The translations under genes and the position numbers were made by a program. From assembly GCA_009760855.2 (NCBI GenBank), contig WPIO01000031.1:949001-1013000 (forward strand): DNA of 64,000 nt, given 5' to 3'. Shown here in pieces: positions 1 through 15,000 of this stretch (within the stretch, counting starts at the first letter, position 1; each line of letters opens with the position of its first letter). This DNA is from Cristatella mucedo (Eukaryota; Bryozoa; Phylactolaemata; Cristatellidae). The notes under the pieces were generated by a model. The model saw nothing but the letters and a program-made list of their open reading frames with translations. It was not told where the DNA came from and made no database searches.

Positions 1-21
1 CCTTCAATCGCATGCTTGCAG

Positions 22-122
22 GTGAACTATAAGAGCGCATTCATGAAGCCCACCGGCAGAAAGGCGATCCTTCCTCAGATCGTAGAGCGATGTGGAATGG
101 CCACCTTACTAGACTTCTGCGA
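22..122 (+). CDS. KNTC1: KNTC1 exon 1 of window
   Basis: The exon lies between acceptor TTGCAG (ends 21) and donor GA|GTGAGT. It reads [17 protein letters not shown]..., ending MATLLDFC plus two bases of a split codon (phase 2), which exon 439 completes. It carries no start codon, so it is internal to the gene. Its match to ROD is by continuity with later exons, not by a motif I recognise. Confidence 0.7.
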
Positions 123-2965
123 GTGAGTCGCCCGATGCCCATGCTCACTTATTGCTTGATTGGCTATTGAACATGCGTTTGAGTGCCTGCTTTAGTGAGT
201 TTTGAGTGCCGGTTGAGTGTCTCGGTACGTAGTGTGCGAAGCTCTCTCCTCATACACAGTGTGCACAGCTTAGTTACAGCAGCCTGTGCTCATCACGTGT
301 GGTCGCAAAGCCGGTGCATGGGCATGCACATTTTTATACTGTCCATTTGTGCGTGCACACTTTCCAAATTCAAGTTGGATATCAGTCTGACAGACATTGT
401 CTTTGTAGAGTCAGTTCTCTGTTTTCTTTCCTCTGCAGCTCACACAATGCTGACGTCGACATCGACGACGTGCTCCAGCGAAAGCTAGAGAAACTTGTCA
501 TGACTCATAATTCTGTCGTTGCTTCCCTTACGAATGTCACTCGCTGTGATGGCCAGCAAATCAGCGTCCTAGACGACATCGAGCTTCTGCTGTCGCGTGT
601 GTCTACCGAAAGCAGTCGGAGACAGTTGCTGGGCATGCTCATAAGCAAGGCAGGTCAAATGGTTTAGTTGCAGAAAAGTTGCGTGTTGTTGGCAAGTGCG
701 ATCAGTGCTTTACTTTTACTCAGCTGGCTGGTGACATGTTTGAGGCACCGCCGAAACTGTGGCATGCCTGGCTGGGCAGCGTTAAAGAAAGCTTTGTGAA
801 AGGATAAGAGCAGCCTTTCAAAAAAATGCAAATAGAGTTGAATAATGCAGAAAACTGGCAACTGCTCTGCCACCAAGAGGGTAATTTACATTCTCTCTTC
901 ACTGCCTTGATATAACACCGAAGGCAGTTCAGTAGGGGTGTCGAAAGCTCTCAGCTCATCAAGCCTATCACAGCACTTTCGTTTATCGAAAACTCAGAGT
1001 TGCAGTGAAATTGCACAAAATAGCGGGTGTAGACATGCACTCTCTCCATGTAAAGCTCTCTCTAAACTCTCTGTCGTCAATTCACTGCTCACTTTCTCAG
1101 TCACTCTCCAACCCTTCCGATTCTCTCCTCATCGCATTCGTGCGTGCACACACCCACCATATTCAATCGTTGTCTGACTTGTGTGCCAAAACTTGAAACA
1201 GTGGAGAACATCATGATCTTCACCAATCTTGCTCTGCTGCTGAGTAAAAAGTTCTGAAGGTTATATGACCTGTACTAAACTACGTGTTTTTGAGTCATTT
1301 TGCCTGATGAGTGAGGCATGTTTATCGTTCGAAGCTCAGAAGCTTTGCACCTAGTGAGGTCACAGTCCATGCGCTGACAGCTGTCGGCAGCAGAGAAAAG
1401 ATGTCTATCTGTAGGGCGATCACTGACCCATAATATGCTGAGGTTTCTCAGTGGTGTGGAAATCAGTGTTTGTAGGTCATATCAAGGCAAACTAGCATAA
1501 TTTCGTAGTTCGTTCCTTCGTGGACATCCCCGCTTGCTAGCTCACCTAGGCTTTGGCATCGGAACTTCGGCTTAGAAACGTGATTGTGATCATTGTGCGG
1601 CAGTATGTTTTCGTTAGCTAGCTGAAGCTTGCTAAACATTGCCATAACCAGAGTGTGCAAGTCGGAAATGAAATTACAAGTGCTGCTTTCGATGCCGGCG
1701 AACAACCCTAACCTCAAACCAGCTGCTGAAGATTCCCTGGGCCTCAAGATCCCTAGATTCCTCGATGGTGGCGTATTCAGGGTCATTTTTTCGGTAAAGC
1801 AGCCTCAGTTTCAATGTTTACCTTTTACAAATATACGGTTGCCAGTTCACTTTTAGTCTTTTCTTCAGAATTACTTCTGTGTCACTTTTTGCAATTATAA
1901 GTGGTCATGTTACCTTTAATTGAGGGAAACGATTAGGTTTTATGTTGCTTGTATATTCTAATGTGATGTGCAGTGGTTAAGGTTACACGCAATGCATGGC
2001 CTCTGTTTTCCGGTTTGTTGAATTACACGTATGCCTAGACACCGTTGTGGCATGCTTTGCTTTCTTGCTGCCTCACGCTCAGTAAAGCGTGAAAGCGGTC
2101 ATTTCATGCAATGATTGCATTAGACTTTGTTTTGGATCAGCCTTTTTTATTTGTTGCAAGTGGTTCCAGCTGGATCTTGTTTGCATTTTAGGCAAGCCCT
2201 TATAACTATGAGTTACTGCTCTTTGCATACGAGCGCCTACTAACCTTGGATAGTGAAGATGCTGCGCTGCGCAAGGTAAGGGTGTCACTGAACCATAGGC
2301 TGCTCTTCTTCCGCGACTCAGCCAGTGACGTGGTGTCGGCTGAGTGACAGACTTGCTGTCACTCTTTATGGGTGGTGCACAGTTGATGCGATTGCAAAGA
2401 GCTCTCGCTATGCAGCATCAGCATGTCCACCTTGCTGTGACAGCAGGATGAGGTCGCGAGCGAAATACATCTGGTTTAACTGATTTAGTCATCCACAAAA
2501 GATCGGATGATTCGTCATTCATCGTGTCATGCCATGTCATGTGATCATGCTTTATATAGGGTCTTAGTTGCAGTATACAGCTTTGCACAGAGCTATATCT
2601 ATAGCTGCGAGGGAGTCGCTGCCGATGGATTCACTCTTTCTGCTTTAGGGCATGCGGCTCCTCGTCTGTCTTCTTCCTTATGAACGTCTGTCGCCACATA
2701 GTGAGTTTGAAGCCGATCTTGTAGAGACTAAGAACAGCTCGGTAAGTGATGCTGTCTCAGCCAATGTTCTTTTTGTGCAGTACAACAGGCAAAGCATTAT
2801 CTATCGGGTTATTCTTGTTTCTGTACCCATCTCTTTCTCTCTCCATATCTTTCTCTCTTTCTATCTCTATCTTTCTATCTCTGTCTTTTATCTATCTCTG
2901 TTTATTCAATCTGTTTCTATCTATTTACACCACATCTATCTATCTCATCGGCTTGTGCTTATCTT

Positions 2966-3024
<59 letters not shown>

Positions 3025-6000
3025 GTGCTCGCTTTCTCTGAATACTTCCTAACGCGCTTGATCAATATGTTTTTTTGCTTTATAATAAATTTTTTTTCGT
3101 TAGCACGTCGTGTAATCAATAATGTTGGAAATGTTTTAGACTCATAATGCTGACCTGTTGATAGACCGTCGTCTGCCTTTTCATGCTTTGCTTGGTGGGA
3201 ACAGTTGGAAAATCTTAAGTGAGTGGCATAGCTCAGCATAATTTTTGCATGTGTCTTTGTACGCCTTTCTTCCACAACTTGATTTCCTTATTCAATGATC
3301 ATTTTGTGCTCTCCCCAGGATGCGCCACTGACGAGCACATTAGTGTATGTGCAGACAAGTTGTCTTAGTGAATGTGTGTGTGTGTGTGTCTGAGTGTGTG
3401 CGTGTGTTTGCATGCGTGCGTGTGCGTTCTTCTGTGTGTGCTTGCCGGCGTTTGTTTGTGAGAGACAGCCGACTCAGGGGTCCTAGAACAATTAGCCTTA
3501 CCCTTTGAGACATCCATCTTCCTTGGCAGCCTGCTTTGGTCAAGCGTTTTGGGGCGCTGAGAATGGCTCACGGCTGATGACCCAGCTTCGGAGCAGTAAA
3601 TCAACGGTGTGTGCAGCGTCGTCAGCAGAATAATCCATCGATCTGCCTCAGTCTGATCTGCATTGAGCTGCTAGCTGTCAAGTGGTTTCGGCACTGACAG
3701 TGGCTCGGCAGTGCAAAACAATACTTGTGCCTGTAATAAATAGGCTGGAGAGTGTACGAGTGATGGTGAATCCCTCTGTACAAATAGGTCGGTAGAATCC
3801 CTTTAAAGCCACGCTTCACTGTGAGGGCTGCTTCCATTCTGTTTCAGTCTTGGGTGCTTATGTCACGAAAACTAGGGGGCTGTCCTAGACTTAAGCAAGA
3901 CTGAACGAAGACTCGGATGCTGAGCGCGGTTCTAGTTCTTGGACAAGACTTGGGCAAGATCCGAGTAAGGTGGCCTCAGACACACAGCCACCAGCAAAGG
4001 GTGTCGTTTATGTCGGTTTATACTCTCCCTCTTGCTGATGTGATTGCCAAGCACAATCTAGGTTTTCACTTCTATGCGGATGACACTCAGTTGTACCTTT
4101 GCTTTGATCCCTCCCAGCCTTCGAGCACCTCGAATTCTCTCAACTCACTTGCTACACGTATTCATGACATCCGCACATGGATGGCAGCAAATTTTCTAAA
4201 ACTAAACGATGATAAAACAAACTTACTAGTTACGGGCAAACACAGTGTGATTCACAAATTGGAAAGGCTGACGCTCAAAATTGGCTCGGCCAGCATATCT
4301 CCTGTTGAATCAGCTCGAAATCTTGGTGTCATGTTCCAAAGTGACCTCTCGTTAGACGACCACGTCAGCTCCACAGTCAAATCTGCCTACTTTCAGCCAC
4401 ACAACATTGCTAAAATTCGGGCTTGTTTAGATAAGGATACCACGTCTTAATTGGTCCATGCATTTGTGACATCCCGACTTGATTTCTGTAACTCGCTGCT
4501 TACTGGCCTACCGGCGTGTGCAATCAGGCGATTACAGCTTGTGCAAAACTCTGCAGCTAGGCTTGTCTGTCGTGAACGTCACAGTTGCCAGATCACACCA
4601 CTTCTCAACGACCTGCACTGGCTACCAGTCAAGCAACGGATCGACTTCAGTCGCTCACTTTTAGGTCACTTCATTCTTTGGCTCCAGCTTGTCTCTCAGA
4701 TCTACTTCCCCATCAGGCCAGACATCGTACCACCCGCTTTTCGGAATCCAGCAGTTTACCAATACCGTGTACAAACCTCAGATCCTTTGGAGACCGTGCA
4801 TTTAGTTCGTATGCTCCCAAAGCCTGGAACTCACTCCCGACTTGCGTCAGAACATCCCCTGACTTGACCACATTTAAAAGAACTTAAAAACACACCTATT
4901 TAGGACAGCATTTAGTGCTTCCCTGTGATTCGTCCTTCATGTGCTTATGCGTGCTGACACTGCATGCTGCCACTAACCACACTTGCATGGTGACCCTGTG
5001 CATGTCACCCCTAACTATGTTATTCACGTTGTTTATCAAGCATGATATTACTCACCATTCAATCGTGTTTCACTTTGCAGCAAATGTAAAGCACCTAGAA
5101 AGAGATTGAGTTCTCTGAGGGCGCTTTATCAAGAGCATTATTATTATTATTATTATGTCTCGATCAGCAGAACTACATCTAGCCATCAATGCATCTAGAA
5201 ATGCATCGCCAGGAATCCATTTCATATAAGAATGAGATTGAGATTGTGAAGACGGCAATACGGGACAATGGTGGAAGATTAAAATTCACCGGAAGGTGCT
5301 GAGGGCCATTTCCTGCCTCACTAATAAAAGCAGTTTACCCATGATCACTCTGGGTTGGAGCTAGTAGGGAGCAAGACTTGGAGGAAAACTGACCTTGTAA
5401 ACCTCCTTCTCGGATGAAGACCGAAGCAGAACAGAAACAAGACTCATTGAGCAAATGTGGCTTAAGCTGAGCTAGCAAGCAATGGAAAGTCTACAATGCA
5501 AAGACTGAAATGGGCTAGATCGAGCTGGCGTCTTAGTGAATAAAGTGCTTGACACCAGAGACAGGGAAATTTTGCTTGGTTACACTACTCAGCCTCCAAC
5601 AGTGAGTGCGCATAAAAGTGTGCAGACTCTTTTGCCTATGAGTGTGTATGCACGCGGTGGTTTTCAGGTGCACCTTGCTTCAAGGTTCATTGCTTTGTGC
5701 GCTCCTGCAAGAAGCTGCTCTCTGCCTTTGCCTGAAGTTGATCCAAACCGGTCGTGTCCATGCAAGCTTGATTAGTGACCGTTCTTAAAATCACCAGCTA
5801 CTTTGCTGTTGGCTGCCGGTCACCGATGCCACCCCGATAGCATCGAGACCAGCTCTCATGATGAACAATCTATGCCGGCCGAGTTCGTCGGTGGAAGGGG
5901 CTTCTGTTAATCTGCTGACCTTCGGCCCCAGCTAGCTGCCCGAGTTCGACTCTCTGGACCGGCGCACAAGGCATATCCCGTGCTTTCTTTCTCAGAGGAG

Positions 6001-9000
6001 CACTCGGCTCAAGTAGCTCCGCTGGCTCTGTGTGCCACTGCGGCCGCTGGTTTAGGATTAGCTGCAGTTGCATGCGATCTCTAGCGTTTGCTGGATGGCT
6101 TGAGTTTAGCGTAGCTTGCAGCGAGACACCGCTGTAACTAACGGTGCCGCCATATGCAAACTTCCTGCCATAGCCGGTCGATTCGAATAAAATAAAGTCC
6201 GTCTCGCTTCTGGTCCTTGCCTGGCAATTCCACCAGAAGCGGCGATCTGCCACTGGCCCTTTGTAGATTGTTCGGTCAGTCATCCACCTTTGCTAGGCTT
6301 CCTGCCTGACAATGCTTTCCTCGACCGACCTGCTATCAAGCTGCTGCAGCAGCTGTGATTTGCTCGCATTTTAGCTGAGTAGTTGTGTGCACTGTAACTG
6401 TCTGGGTTGGGGCGACGAATCCAAGCAATCAGAGAGCCACTCGAGAAGTCCTCTCAGTGCTTTACAGTGTAGCGTGACGTACACGGCGCTGAATTTCTGC
6501 TCAGCCTGTTAGCTCCTGTTTGCTGGTGCAAGTGGCCAGTCCACATCAGCGCTATCGCTCGGCCGCGCTGCCAGACAGGTTACGTTTGGCGGCCCTTGAG
6601 CGTAGAGGTCATTGGTGCTGCGCACCGCGCTGCCCTCGTCGGAGACGATTTGCGGCCCTGCGATAATGCGGTTCCTTCTTTTTTCCACCTGTGCCGCAGC
6701 CGCGGAGCTGAGCGAACAGACCGTCGAGCCTCTGCTGGCCGTCACCTCACTGCTTAAGGTGAGGAACGCGAATCTCTCTACACTTTCAGGCCGGCACGTG
6801 TCCCTCCCTCTCTTTCCCCACTTTTTCTTTCTTGTCGAAATCGGCCGGCAGCTGACCTATTGGACACGATGCAGCAGCCTCGTCGTTGCAGCTATCTCCA
6901 GACCACTTATATGTGACCGCCGTTCGAAACATGGCGACGGCTCACATGAAGCGCTGCACCGGCACCAATGGAGCAGCCGAGACTTTGCTGAGCTGCGGTC
7001 CGAACCCTTTCCTAGAAAAGGCTGAGAGGCTTCTTCGCCACGTCAAGGTAGGCGTCGTTGTTTCCTGCCGCTTCTTTGCCTTGCCTTGGTCCTTTCACTG
7101 GCTGGCATGAGTGCTTCGGAGCCCTGGCAAATCTGCTGCGATAGACGTTCCCTAGTCTGGCGTTCATTCTCGTTTCTGAAATCCATTCACGTTGTGCTGT
7201 CGTCCGAGTTACCTGGCACCAACCGACTGGCGGCATCTTTTGCAAATCAAATGTGCTGCTCTCTCATTGCGAATTCGCCTATCTTTCCTTCTGCTGTAAG
7301 CAACGGCTAAGGAAATTCGTGGCTGTTTTGATGCTTAACTCGAGACTAGTAGCTGTGGGGTTTTATCTTTTTATGCATTAGACTTCTAAAACTTTTTTCT
7401 AGTAGTTCTCATAGTTTTGTACCCTTCTTTTCCAGCCACGGGCCGTGGACATTGAAAAAGAAATTAAAAACGCATCTATTTATCACAGCATTTAGTGGGT
7501 CCCTGTGATTCGTCCTTTATGTGTGTATGCGTGCTGACACTGTGCATGCTGCCACTAACCACACTTGCATGCTGACCCTGTGGATGTCACCCCTAACCAT
7601 GATATTCTTGTTTTTTACTGAGCATGCTACTACTAACCATCCGATCGTGCTTCCTTTGCAGCAAATGTAAAGTGCCTAGAAAGAGATTGAGTTCTCTGAG
7701 GGCGCTTTATTCAGTGTTATTGTTATTATTATTATGGAGTGAGCATACCCGAGTTCAATGGAAGGGGCTTCGTAATGGTCGTTGGTAGAACTGCTGCTTT
7801 AGCAGTATGCATGCCCCTCGGTTTTTTCCAAAAGCATTGCATTTGGCTTCATGTAGCTTAGGTGGAATGCAGATAGCACATGGGGGCCACGCTGTAGCAA
7901 CCTTCTTATGTGCACACATTCCTGTAGATGAGTTTCGCTGGCTTTAAATTCAAACCATTTCGATCAGAATAAGTAGCTGCTACAGAATAGTGCTGCTTCT
8001 TAGCAGAATACAACCGAATCTGTTTGCATCTTGCCTTGTTTACAATCGGTATGGTGCACGCTGTCTCGTCTCAGACGGAGCCGTCGTATTTTTCAGGACA
8101 AGGAGATGACGGTCGCCTGCATGCAGTGGATTGCACAAGGTATGCCGGAAGGCACCAGTGAGCAAGTGCAAGCTCTGCAGACGTCTGTCACCCTCGCTCA
8201 GGATTGGTGCAGCTGTGAAAAGGTATGTGCGAGCAGTGTGCCCAATAACGTCATTCTAAAGTTGTGCTATGTCCCGGTTCAGAATTCTTGCTGTACTGAA
8301 CTGATGTGTTGTCGAGCTAACCCATCTTACTAAGCTTCGTTTGCAAGGCCAGTCTCTCTTTTTAACGTTGCCAACTTTGACTTTATGAGAGGTGGTTGTC
8401 ATTGCTAAATCATCAAAAGGTCGAAGCTCTGCTGTGAAGTTCATGTTCAATGTTTGGACTCATTGCAACTTTTGTGGTTGGAAATTCTATCCCCAAAAAA
8501 CAGCTGCTGCCACCTACACATCGCCATCGTTGCTGTCGTAAACGATTCCTGCTTGTACTGTGTATAGCATGTCACCTTCTTGCCTAGATTCGTTGCCAAT
8601 TACAGACATTTTATCCCCACCGATGCAGAAATCCCAATTAATGATTGACCCCTGAACGATATGTTGTGCAGCATAGGATCTTGAGGAGCTTGTAGCTCTT
8701 TAGTGAGAGAAGTGGAGCTGAGAAAACGATATGTTGCATAATGACTTGCCGGCCATCAAAGGGCTGCTGAATCTTGGCTTTCTGAATTGTATCGACTGCA
8801 TTTGGGGGTCGCTGAAGGAATTGTGCTAGTGTAAGCACGACACCTTTAGTTTAGTTCTAGTAACCCACTTTGACATGTATATGTAAAAATGCTTCAGCAG
8901 TTCCCCTGTAACCTGTGCATCACAGTATTAAAGCGACTCGTATCAGGCAATGCATTGTCTATGGACAGCTGCTGCATGAATCTGCATGGATCCGGTCTAG

Positions 9001-12000
9001 CTATATTTTTTGCTGCTGCTTGACTTGGTAACTAGCGCTGTTAGCGAAAGAGTCGCTGCATTCTCCATTCTGTCTGTCAAGTGATTCAAAACAAAACTGA
9101 TGTGGGCATCCCTAATCTCAAGTTTGCATCATTTGTATGGATCTCCATGCACACCCGTGTCAAGACGGATGTTGTACCACCACGGCCAGTGTGTGTTGCC
9201 TATCGTATAATCCATAGCAAGAGAATTCTGCTAGAGCTGTGACACATGCGACTCAGGTCGCGACTCGGTTGCATGGACAGACTTAGCTGCTGTAGTAAAG
9301 GCAACCTTTGAACAGGACAAATATAACACAGTGATTCATACTGTTTATGTCACCGGATTTCTCTTACAGAACAAAATAATTTTCACACTTGGCCTCAAAG
9401 GGTGGCTTTGTAGTGGTAGCTGCTGACACGCAGTGGCGACGGTAGCTTGCACCGGTAAGCCTGAAAGCTCTGTTGAGAGTTCACATGAACAACTTGGCCT
9501 TCTCGGGTAGGAATCAAATTCGCACATGTCGTCCAAGCAGATTTCAACTGGTCTTCTGAAAAGCTCAGCTTTTTAACTGGGATGATTGCGTAATGTTTTG
9601 CAGACATCTTTATAACGTATGGCCTTGAGTTCGGACTTATGTCTTTCAGCTGTATGAGCTGCACTTGGATAATAAATTTCCTTACTGAGATTTTAAAGAT
9701 TTTTGTGACCCATGATTTTGCTTTTCAAGTTCAACTTTAGTGGTTACGTCTAAAACTTGTACAGAGCATTGCTATCTTCTTTCATTCGGGATCATTCGAT
9801 ACTGCTGTGCTTCTAAACTCCTCAATTCACCTCCCCATACACAAGTGCATGACATGAAGGCTATTGACTACCGATTGTATGCCAATAGCTAATTAGGTTC
9901 GATAATTGGATGTGCCAAAGAAAACTCTCACACATAATAACTCTGTATGTAAACAGCCTATATAAATTCCCTAGAGACTAAGTTTACTGATGGTGCTAAT
10001 CAAATGTATTATTATGGCTCTCAGCTTATTTGATTGCAATAAAATAAAACAGGTGTGTGTTCATTTGTGCAGTTAGGTGCCTCTGCAGTGGCTCGTAGCT
10101 TAAAATGGTTAGCCTATTGAGCCACTTCTAACCGCAAAGTGTATGCTATGACCAAAGGCTTATTGGAGTGGGCTTGTTGTGAGTGTTGGAGTGCACTCGT
10201 GGTTATGCATATGCATAAATGTGGTTTCTGCTCAGAACTTAACGAAGTGACACCCGGTAGCCCTGGGAAGGAATTTGACAAAATTAGCTGCTGTTGGATG
10301 AATGGAGTCTGTTTTCGGTGGTATGATCTTCCTATAGCTTTGTCAAAAGTAGTATTGGAAAATTGCATCTTAGTTTAGATCGTATCTAGCACCTCTTTGC
10401 TGTTTCTTTGTTGGCCAAGATGTTGACAGCTGTTAGACCTTATGACTGCGAGACCTTTAACTAGTCCACTAACTTTGATTTTTGTCATAGTTGAGAATGG
10501 CAGTAATGGAGAGTGACCCTGCTGTCATCTGTGGCCCGTCGAACCTGTCGGAAAGTAGACTTGAGCTGCCCGAATGTTGTCTCTAGTAAAGCACGTGTCG
10601 TTGCAGAAACCTGATCTAGCCATCAAAGCTCAGGATGCACTTAACCGGCTGACCGCTTCGTATCAGGAGGCAGCCGTATCTCGCTTGCTAGGCTGGCACG
10701 GCCTGAAGCCGACAGCGTATGTGCACCTCGCTTCGGACCCCGAAGCTCTCATCGAGTCCCTCTATTCAGACGTTGATCTTTCACAGTGGGCCAGCTCGAG
10801 CTGCAGTGCACTGACCTACGTCGGGAGCACTTTTGCGAGACCCGGTGAGTGGCGGCATTCTGCACATTCCCCGGCAGGTGTTAAGTGGCCTTGGCTGTGC
10901 ATGCTAGCAGTCTCTTTTTAATAGCGCATGCTTCACAGAAACCCATGCACACCCCGTGTGTGAGAGTATTTCGAAATGAATCCCCAACTGCCTGTTAGTA
11001 GAAGTCCTGCTGCCCTGTCGTGCTGTCAGAAGCCGTGGTAACAAACGGCCGAAACGCATGTGCTCAAAAGTGCAAGCTACCCAAGTAATGTAATGTAATT
11101 TATATCCGTCTGTAACTCCACAAAGCTACAAAAACTAAGTGGGTGTTATGCAGGAGAGTTTCTATAGTGTACTCAAAGCCTATGCATGCTCTAGCTAACA
11201 GACTTCATCCCACGCAACAAACAGAAAGTCGTGAGCATAGCTGAGTCAGGAGGGCAGTTGATATAGTGAGTAGTATGGAAGTAGCAGCTCAGGACCGCTG
11301 AAAAGGATGTGCCATAGTCGGCAGTAGGAGAGTAGTTGTCTTTGCGTAAGAATTGTGGAAGCGAGTTCCACAGTCTAGGACCTGCAGAGCTAAAGCTTCT
11401 GTCCAACCGTCTTTAAGCAGAGGAATGGGACAGCTAATTTATTGTCCACTCAGGACCTATAGGCTCGAGGAGGCTGAAACTGGTGCAGCAGTTCAGCTAG
11501 GTATGAAGGAGCCAAGCCGTGGCAGGCCTTGTGGGTCAGAACTTAGCTCTGTATGATTTATGCTTGTTGACTTTGAGCTTGCTACCACCAACCATTCGAT
11601 CATGCTTCCTTTAGAGCATGTACAAAGTGCCCAGAAAGAGATTTGCCTAGAAAGAGATTAAGTTTTCTGAAGGCACTAGACAATTATTAAAATATTATTA
11701 TTGTTATTATAACTGTTGATGAACTGGAAGCCATCGAAGCTCCTTCAGCAAAAGAGACACGTAGTCAAGCTTTTGGGACTTATTAAAAACCTTGCAGCCA
11801 TATTTATCACCAGACAGTGGTCTAGTGGCTTTTTTGGTAGCTTGGAGGCGTCCTGTCACTCGGCACTTTCCTTCCGGCTAGCGATGTGCAGACCGAGCAG
11901 CTGACCTATGGATCGAGTTGACCGGGCAGCTGGCGATGTGTCTAGTAAAGGGGAGACATCCTATTAATTGTCAAGCCTGTGCAGCACGTTTTGCAGCATG

Positions 12001-15000
12001 GGGCATTTAGGGTATTATGGCCCTAAAATGAGAGATTTCCAGAGCAGAGAATGTGGATTTTGCTGTCGCGAGTGCAAGGCTTGTCAAAAAGGTACTATAT
12101 TTTGTGCGAAGGCTCTTCTTAAAACTGCTCAGTATGTAGCTGGGTAGCTCAGTTTAGCGTGTTACTGTTCCCTGTAAAATTGTACTTTCCACTCGTGGTT
12201 GGGTCCAACAGATTACCGAAATAATACAAAAAACGGCCCAGTTCCAAAATACAAGAATGCAACCTAAAGTGAAACTGAAAAGACGCACTATTTCGATAGC
12301 ATATATTTTGTAAGCAATGACATTAACAGATGGGAAATAGTTAAGCAGGCAGCTGTGTATCTTGTAAGATGTAATTACTGATTAGCCCTTGTAGCTATAT
12401 TAGATCCCTGCAATAATGAGGAAGTTTTCTTTATCATGTAAGCTTTTATCCGTGATTGTAGATTGTGCCGTTGCTTCACTGGTAGAAACTCACCGAACCT
12501 TATTTCAGAGGTGCCAGTTTTCCCTAGGTAGTTGGACAATGTGGTCTACCCATTTTCAGCAAAAAATGACATTCTATGACCAACTTGTCTCAAGCAATCA
12601 ATGTGCTTGTCGCTTTGCACAACTAATAATCTCTGGAATGTTAACTGTGTGCTACTTTTTATTTCACTGTGAATTATCGGTTGTGAGCACTGTTTGGTTA
12701 CTCGATATGAATTAAACACTTGAAATGAGCGGCATGAGCTCATTTTTATGTTGCTGTTTTGCATAGCTTAACAGCATGATTCATTTTATAGACATATTTG
12801 TAATCGTGGAAGAAGTGGCCAAGATATTCGGCATCAGCATGGACAAACTTTCAAAAGCTTTAGCAAAAAGTTGGCTCGGTTCTGCAGAAGACTCTCAGAC
12901 TCCAGTGCTTGATGACCTCAACAGCAGCATGGTACGCTCTTGCTTGTGAAATTAGGGAGTATTTGACTAATTCTTCTCGATTCGCCGCAGCTGATGCAGC
13001 GTGTTTCTTTGCTCGCACAAACCCCTGCTCATTCGGGCACTGTGCCTCTGGCCTGTTGACCGACCTACCAAAGACCTGCCAAAGGTTTCTGCAAATATTT
13101 TTCGGAAACCTTCGAGCCTCAGCATGCGTTAATTGTGTGCACATCTCATCATGCTGTTCTTTACTTTCTGTTTTCATCTTGCAACGTTTCTTTGTTTACA
13201 TTAATGGTTTGGTGGCTGCAGAATATCGCTACTTTAGCTTGTGGTGAACCTTATAATATTTTTGACTGCATCATCAGGGCTTGTTGCCTTGCACTACTTG
13301 GTTGGATGCATTCATATCATTCCCTTGGTGGTCTGTCTGCCGAACACCTGCCAGACGGGTCAGCTGTGGTAATTATGATTGAGATGCCTGTTTGTACTTG
13401 CTATACTTTTCCATGTTGTCAGACCGTCATCGGAAACATTAACATCTCTCTTAGCCCGAATACTCGTACCAGCAAGGTCGACGCGGTCGACGAAGATGGA
13501 TCCGTGGTTGTTAGCAAGTGAGTGGCTTGCCTCAGTTAAAAATACCTGCCATATGGCTTACGGAATCCATTTTACCCCTACAGCTCATAATTCTTGCTGC
13601 ATGCAATTAAACTCGTGTATGTGAGCTCATCATGAACCCGTGTAGAGTGTAGCTCATTATGAACCCATGTAGAGTGTGCAGGCATGCAGCCTGTTATTGC
13701 ATTGGCTGGCAAGTGAATCGCCAGCTACGAGTTCTCAGTTTCTGTGCTGAAAATCCCCTTACACTGTTAATAGGGTCGCGTGCTTACACAGAGAAAGCAT
13801 CTCACCAGCTCCCGACTTCAGTCCCTCGACGTCTGTAATATGCCAGTGTCAGAACTGTTTGACTGCTGTAGCAAAAGCTAGAGCAAACAGCTGTTGATAC
13901 CTCTGGCAGCTGCAGCGTTTGCTGGTGCAAACGTTAAGGATAGATCGAGAAAGCATGGATATGATCCAGCTTTTGTGTTTTCTTTACGTACTTAAGGGGT
14001 AGCTGATTTACCAGCCTCATTTATAAAGCAGCAAAAGAGCCTTAATCTCTATCAGCACTGCTTGTACTTGAAATGGTCGGCAACCAATAATAATAATACG
14101 TTCGATAAAGTACCCTCAGAGAACCCAATCTCTTTCTAGGCACTTTACATTAGCTGCAAAGGAAGAACGATTGAATGGTTAGTCTAACCATGCTCAATAA
14201 ACAACAGGAATAACATAGCTGATATGCACAGGGTCAGCATGCAAGTATGGTTAGTGGCAGCATGCACAGTGTAAGCATGCATAACCACATAAAGGACTTA
14301 ACACAGGGACCCACGAAATTATTTGATAAATACGTGCGTTTTTAGTTTCTTTTTAAATGTGGTCAAGTCAGGAGATGTAGTGACGCAAGTCGGGAGTCAG
14401 TTTCATGCTTTGGGACCATACGAACTAAAGGCACAGTCTCCAAAGGATTTGAGGTTTGTATGAGCTGTAGGTAAACATTTAGATTCCGAAAAGAGGGTGG
14501 TACGATGCTTGGCCTGGTGTGGAAGTAGATCTGATCGGTAGGTTGGAGCCAAAGAAGAAAGGGACCTAAACGTTAGTGACAAAACCTTGAAATTGATGTG
14601 TTGCTTGTCTGAAAGCCGCTGCAGGTCGGCAAGAAGTGGTTAGGTGTGGCTACTGCGCCACTCACAACAGACCAGCCTAGCTGCAGAGTTGTGAACCAGC
14701 TGCAAACACCTGATTGCACAGACCGGTAGACAAGTAAGCCCTAAGTAAGTCAAGAGGAAATTTCACAAAGGCATGGACCAATATAGATGTTGTATCCCTG
14801 TCTACAAAAGCCCGAATTTTAGCAATGTAGCTGAAAGTAGGCAGACCTTACTATGGAGCTGATGTGGTCGTCTAATGAAAGGTCACTTTGGAACATGACA
14901 CCTAGATTTCGTGCAGGTTCAACAGGAGATGTGCTAGCAGAGCCGATTTTGAGCATTAGCCTTTCCAATTTCTGAATCACACTCGGTTTGCCCATAACTA

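Larger units (their letters stand above)
654..6699 (+). other. KNTC1 intron of about 6 kb
   Basis: This gap holds pyrimidine-rich and TG-rich microsatellites near 2.8-3.4 kb and one long L2A LINE fragment (3,990-5,157). In the rest (654-2,820, 3,430-3,990 and 5,160-6,699) I see no recognisable gene or repeat. Short open frames there lack motifs. Confidence 0.6.
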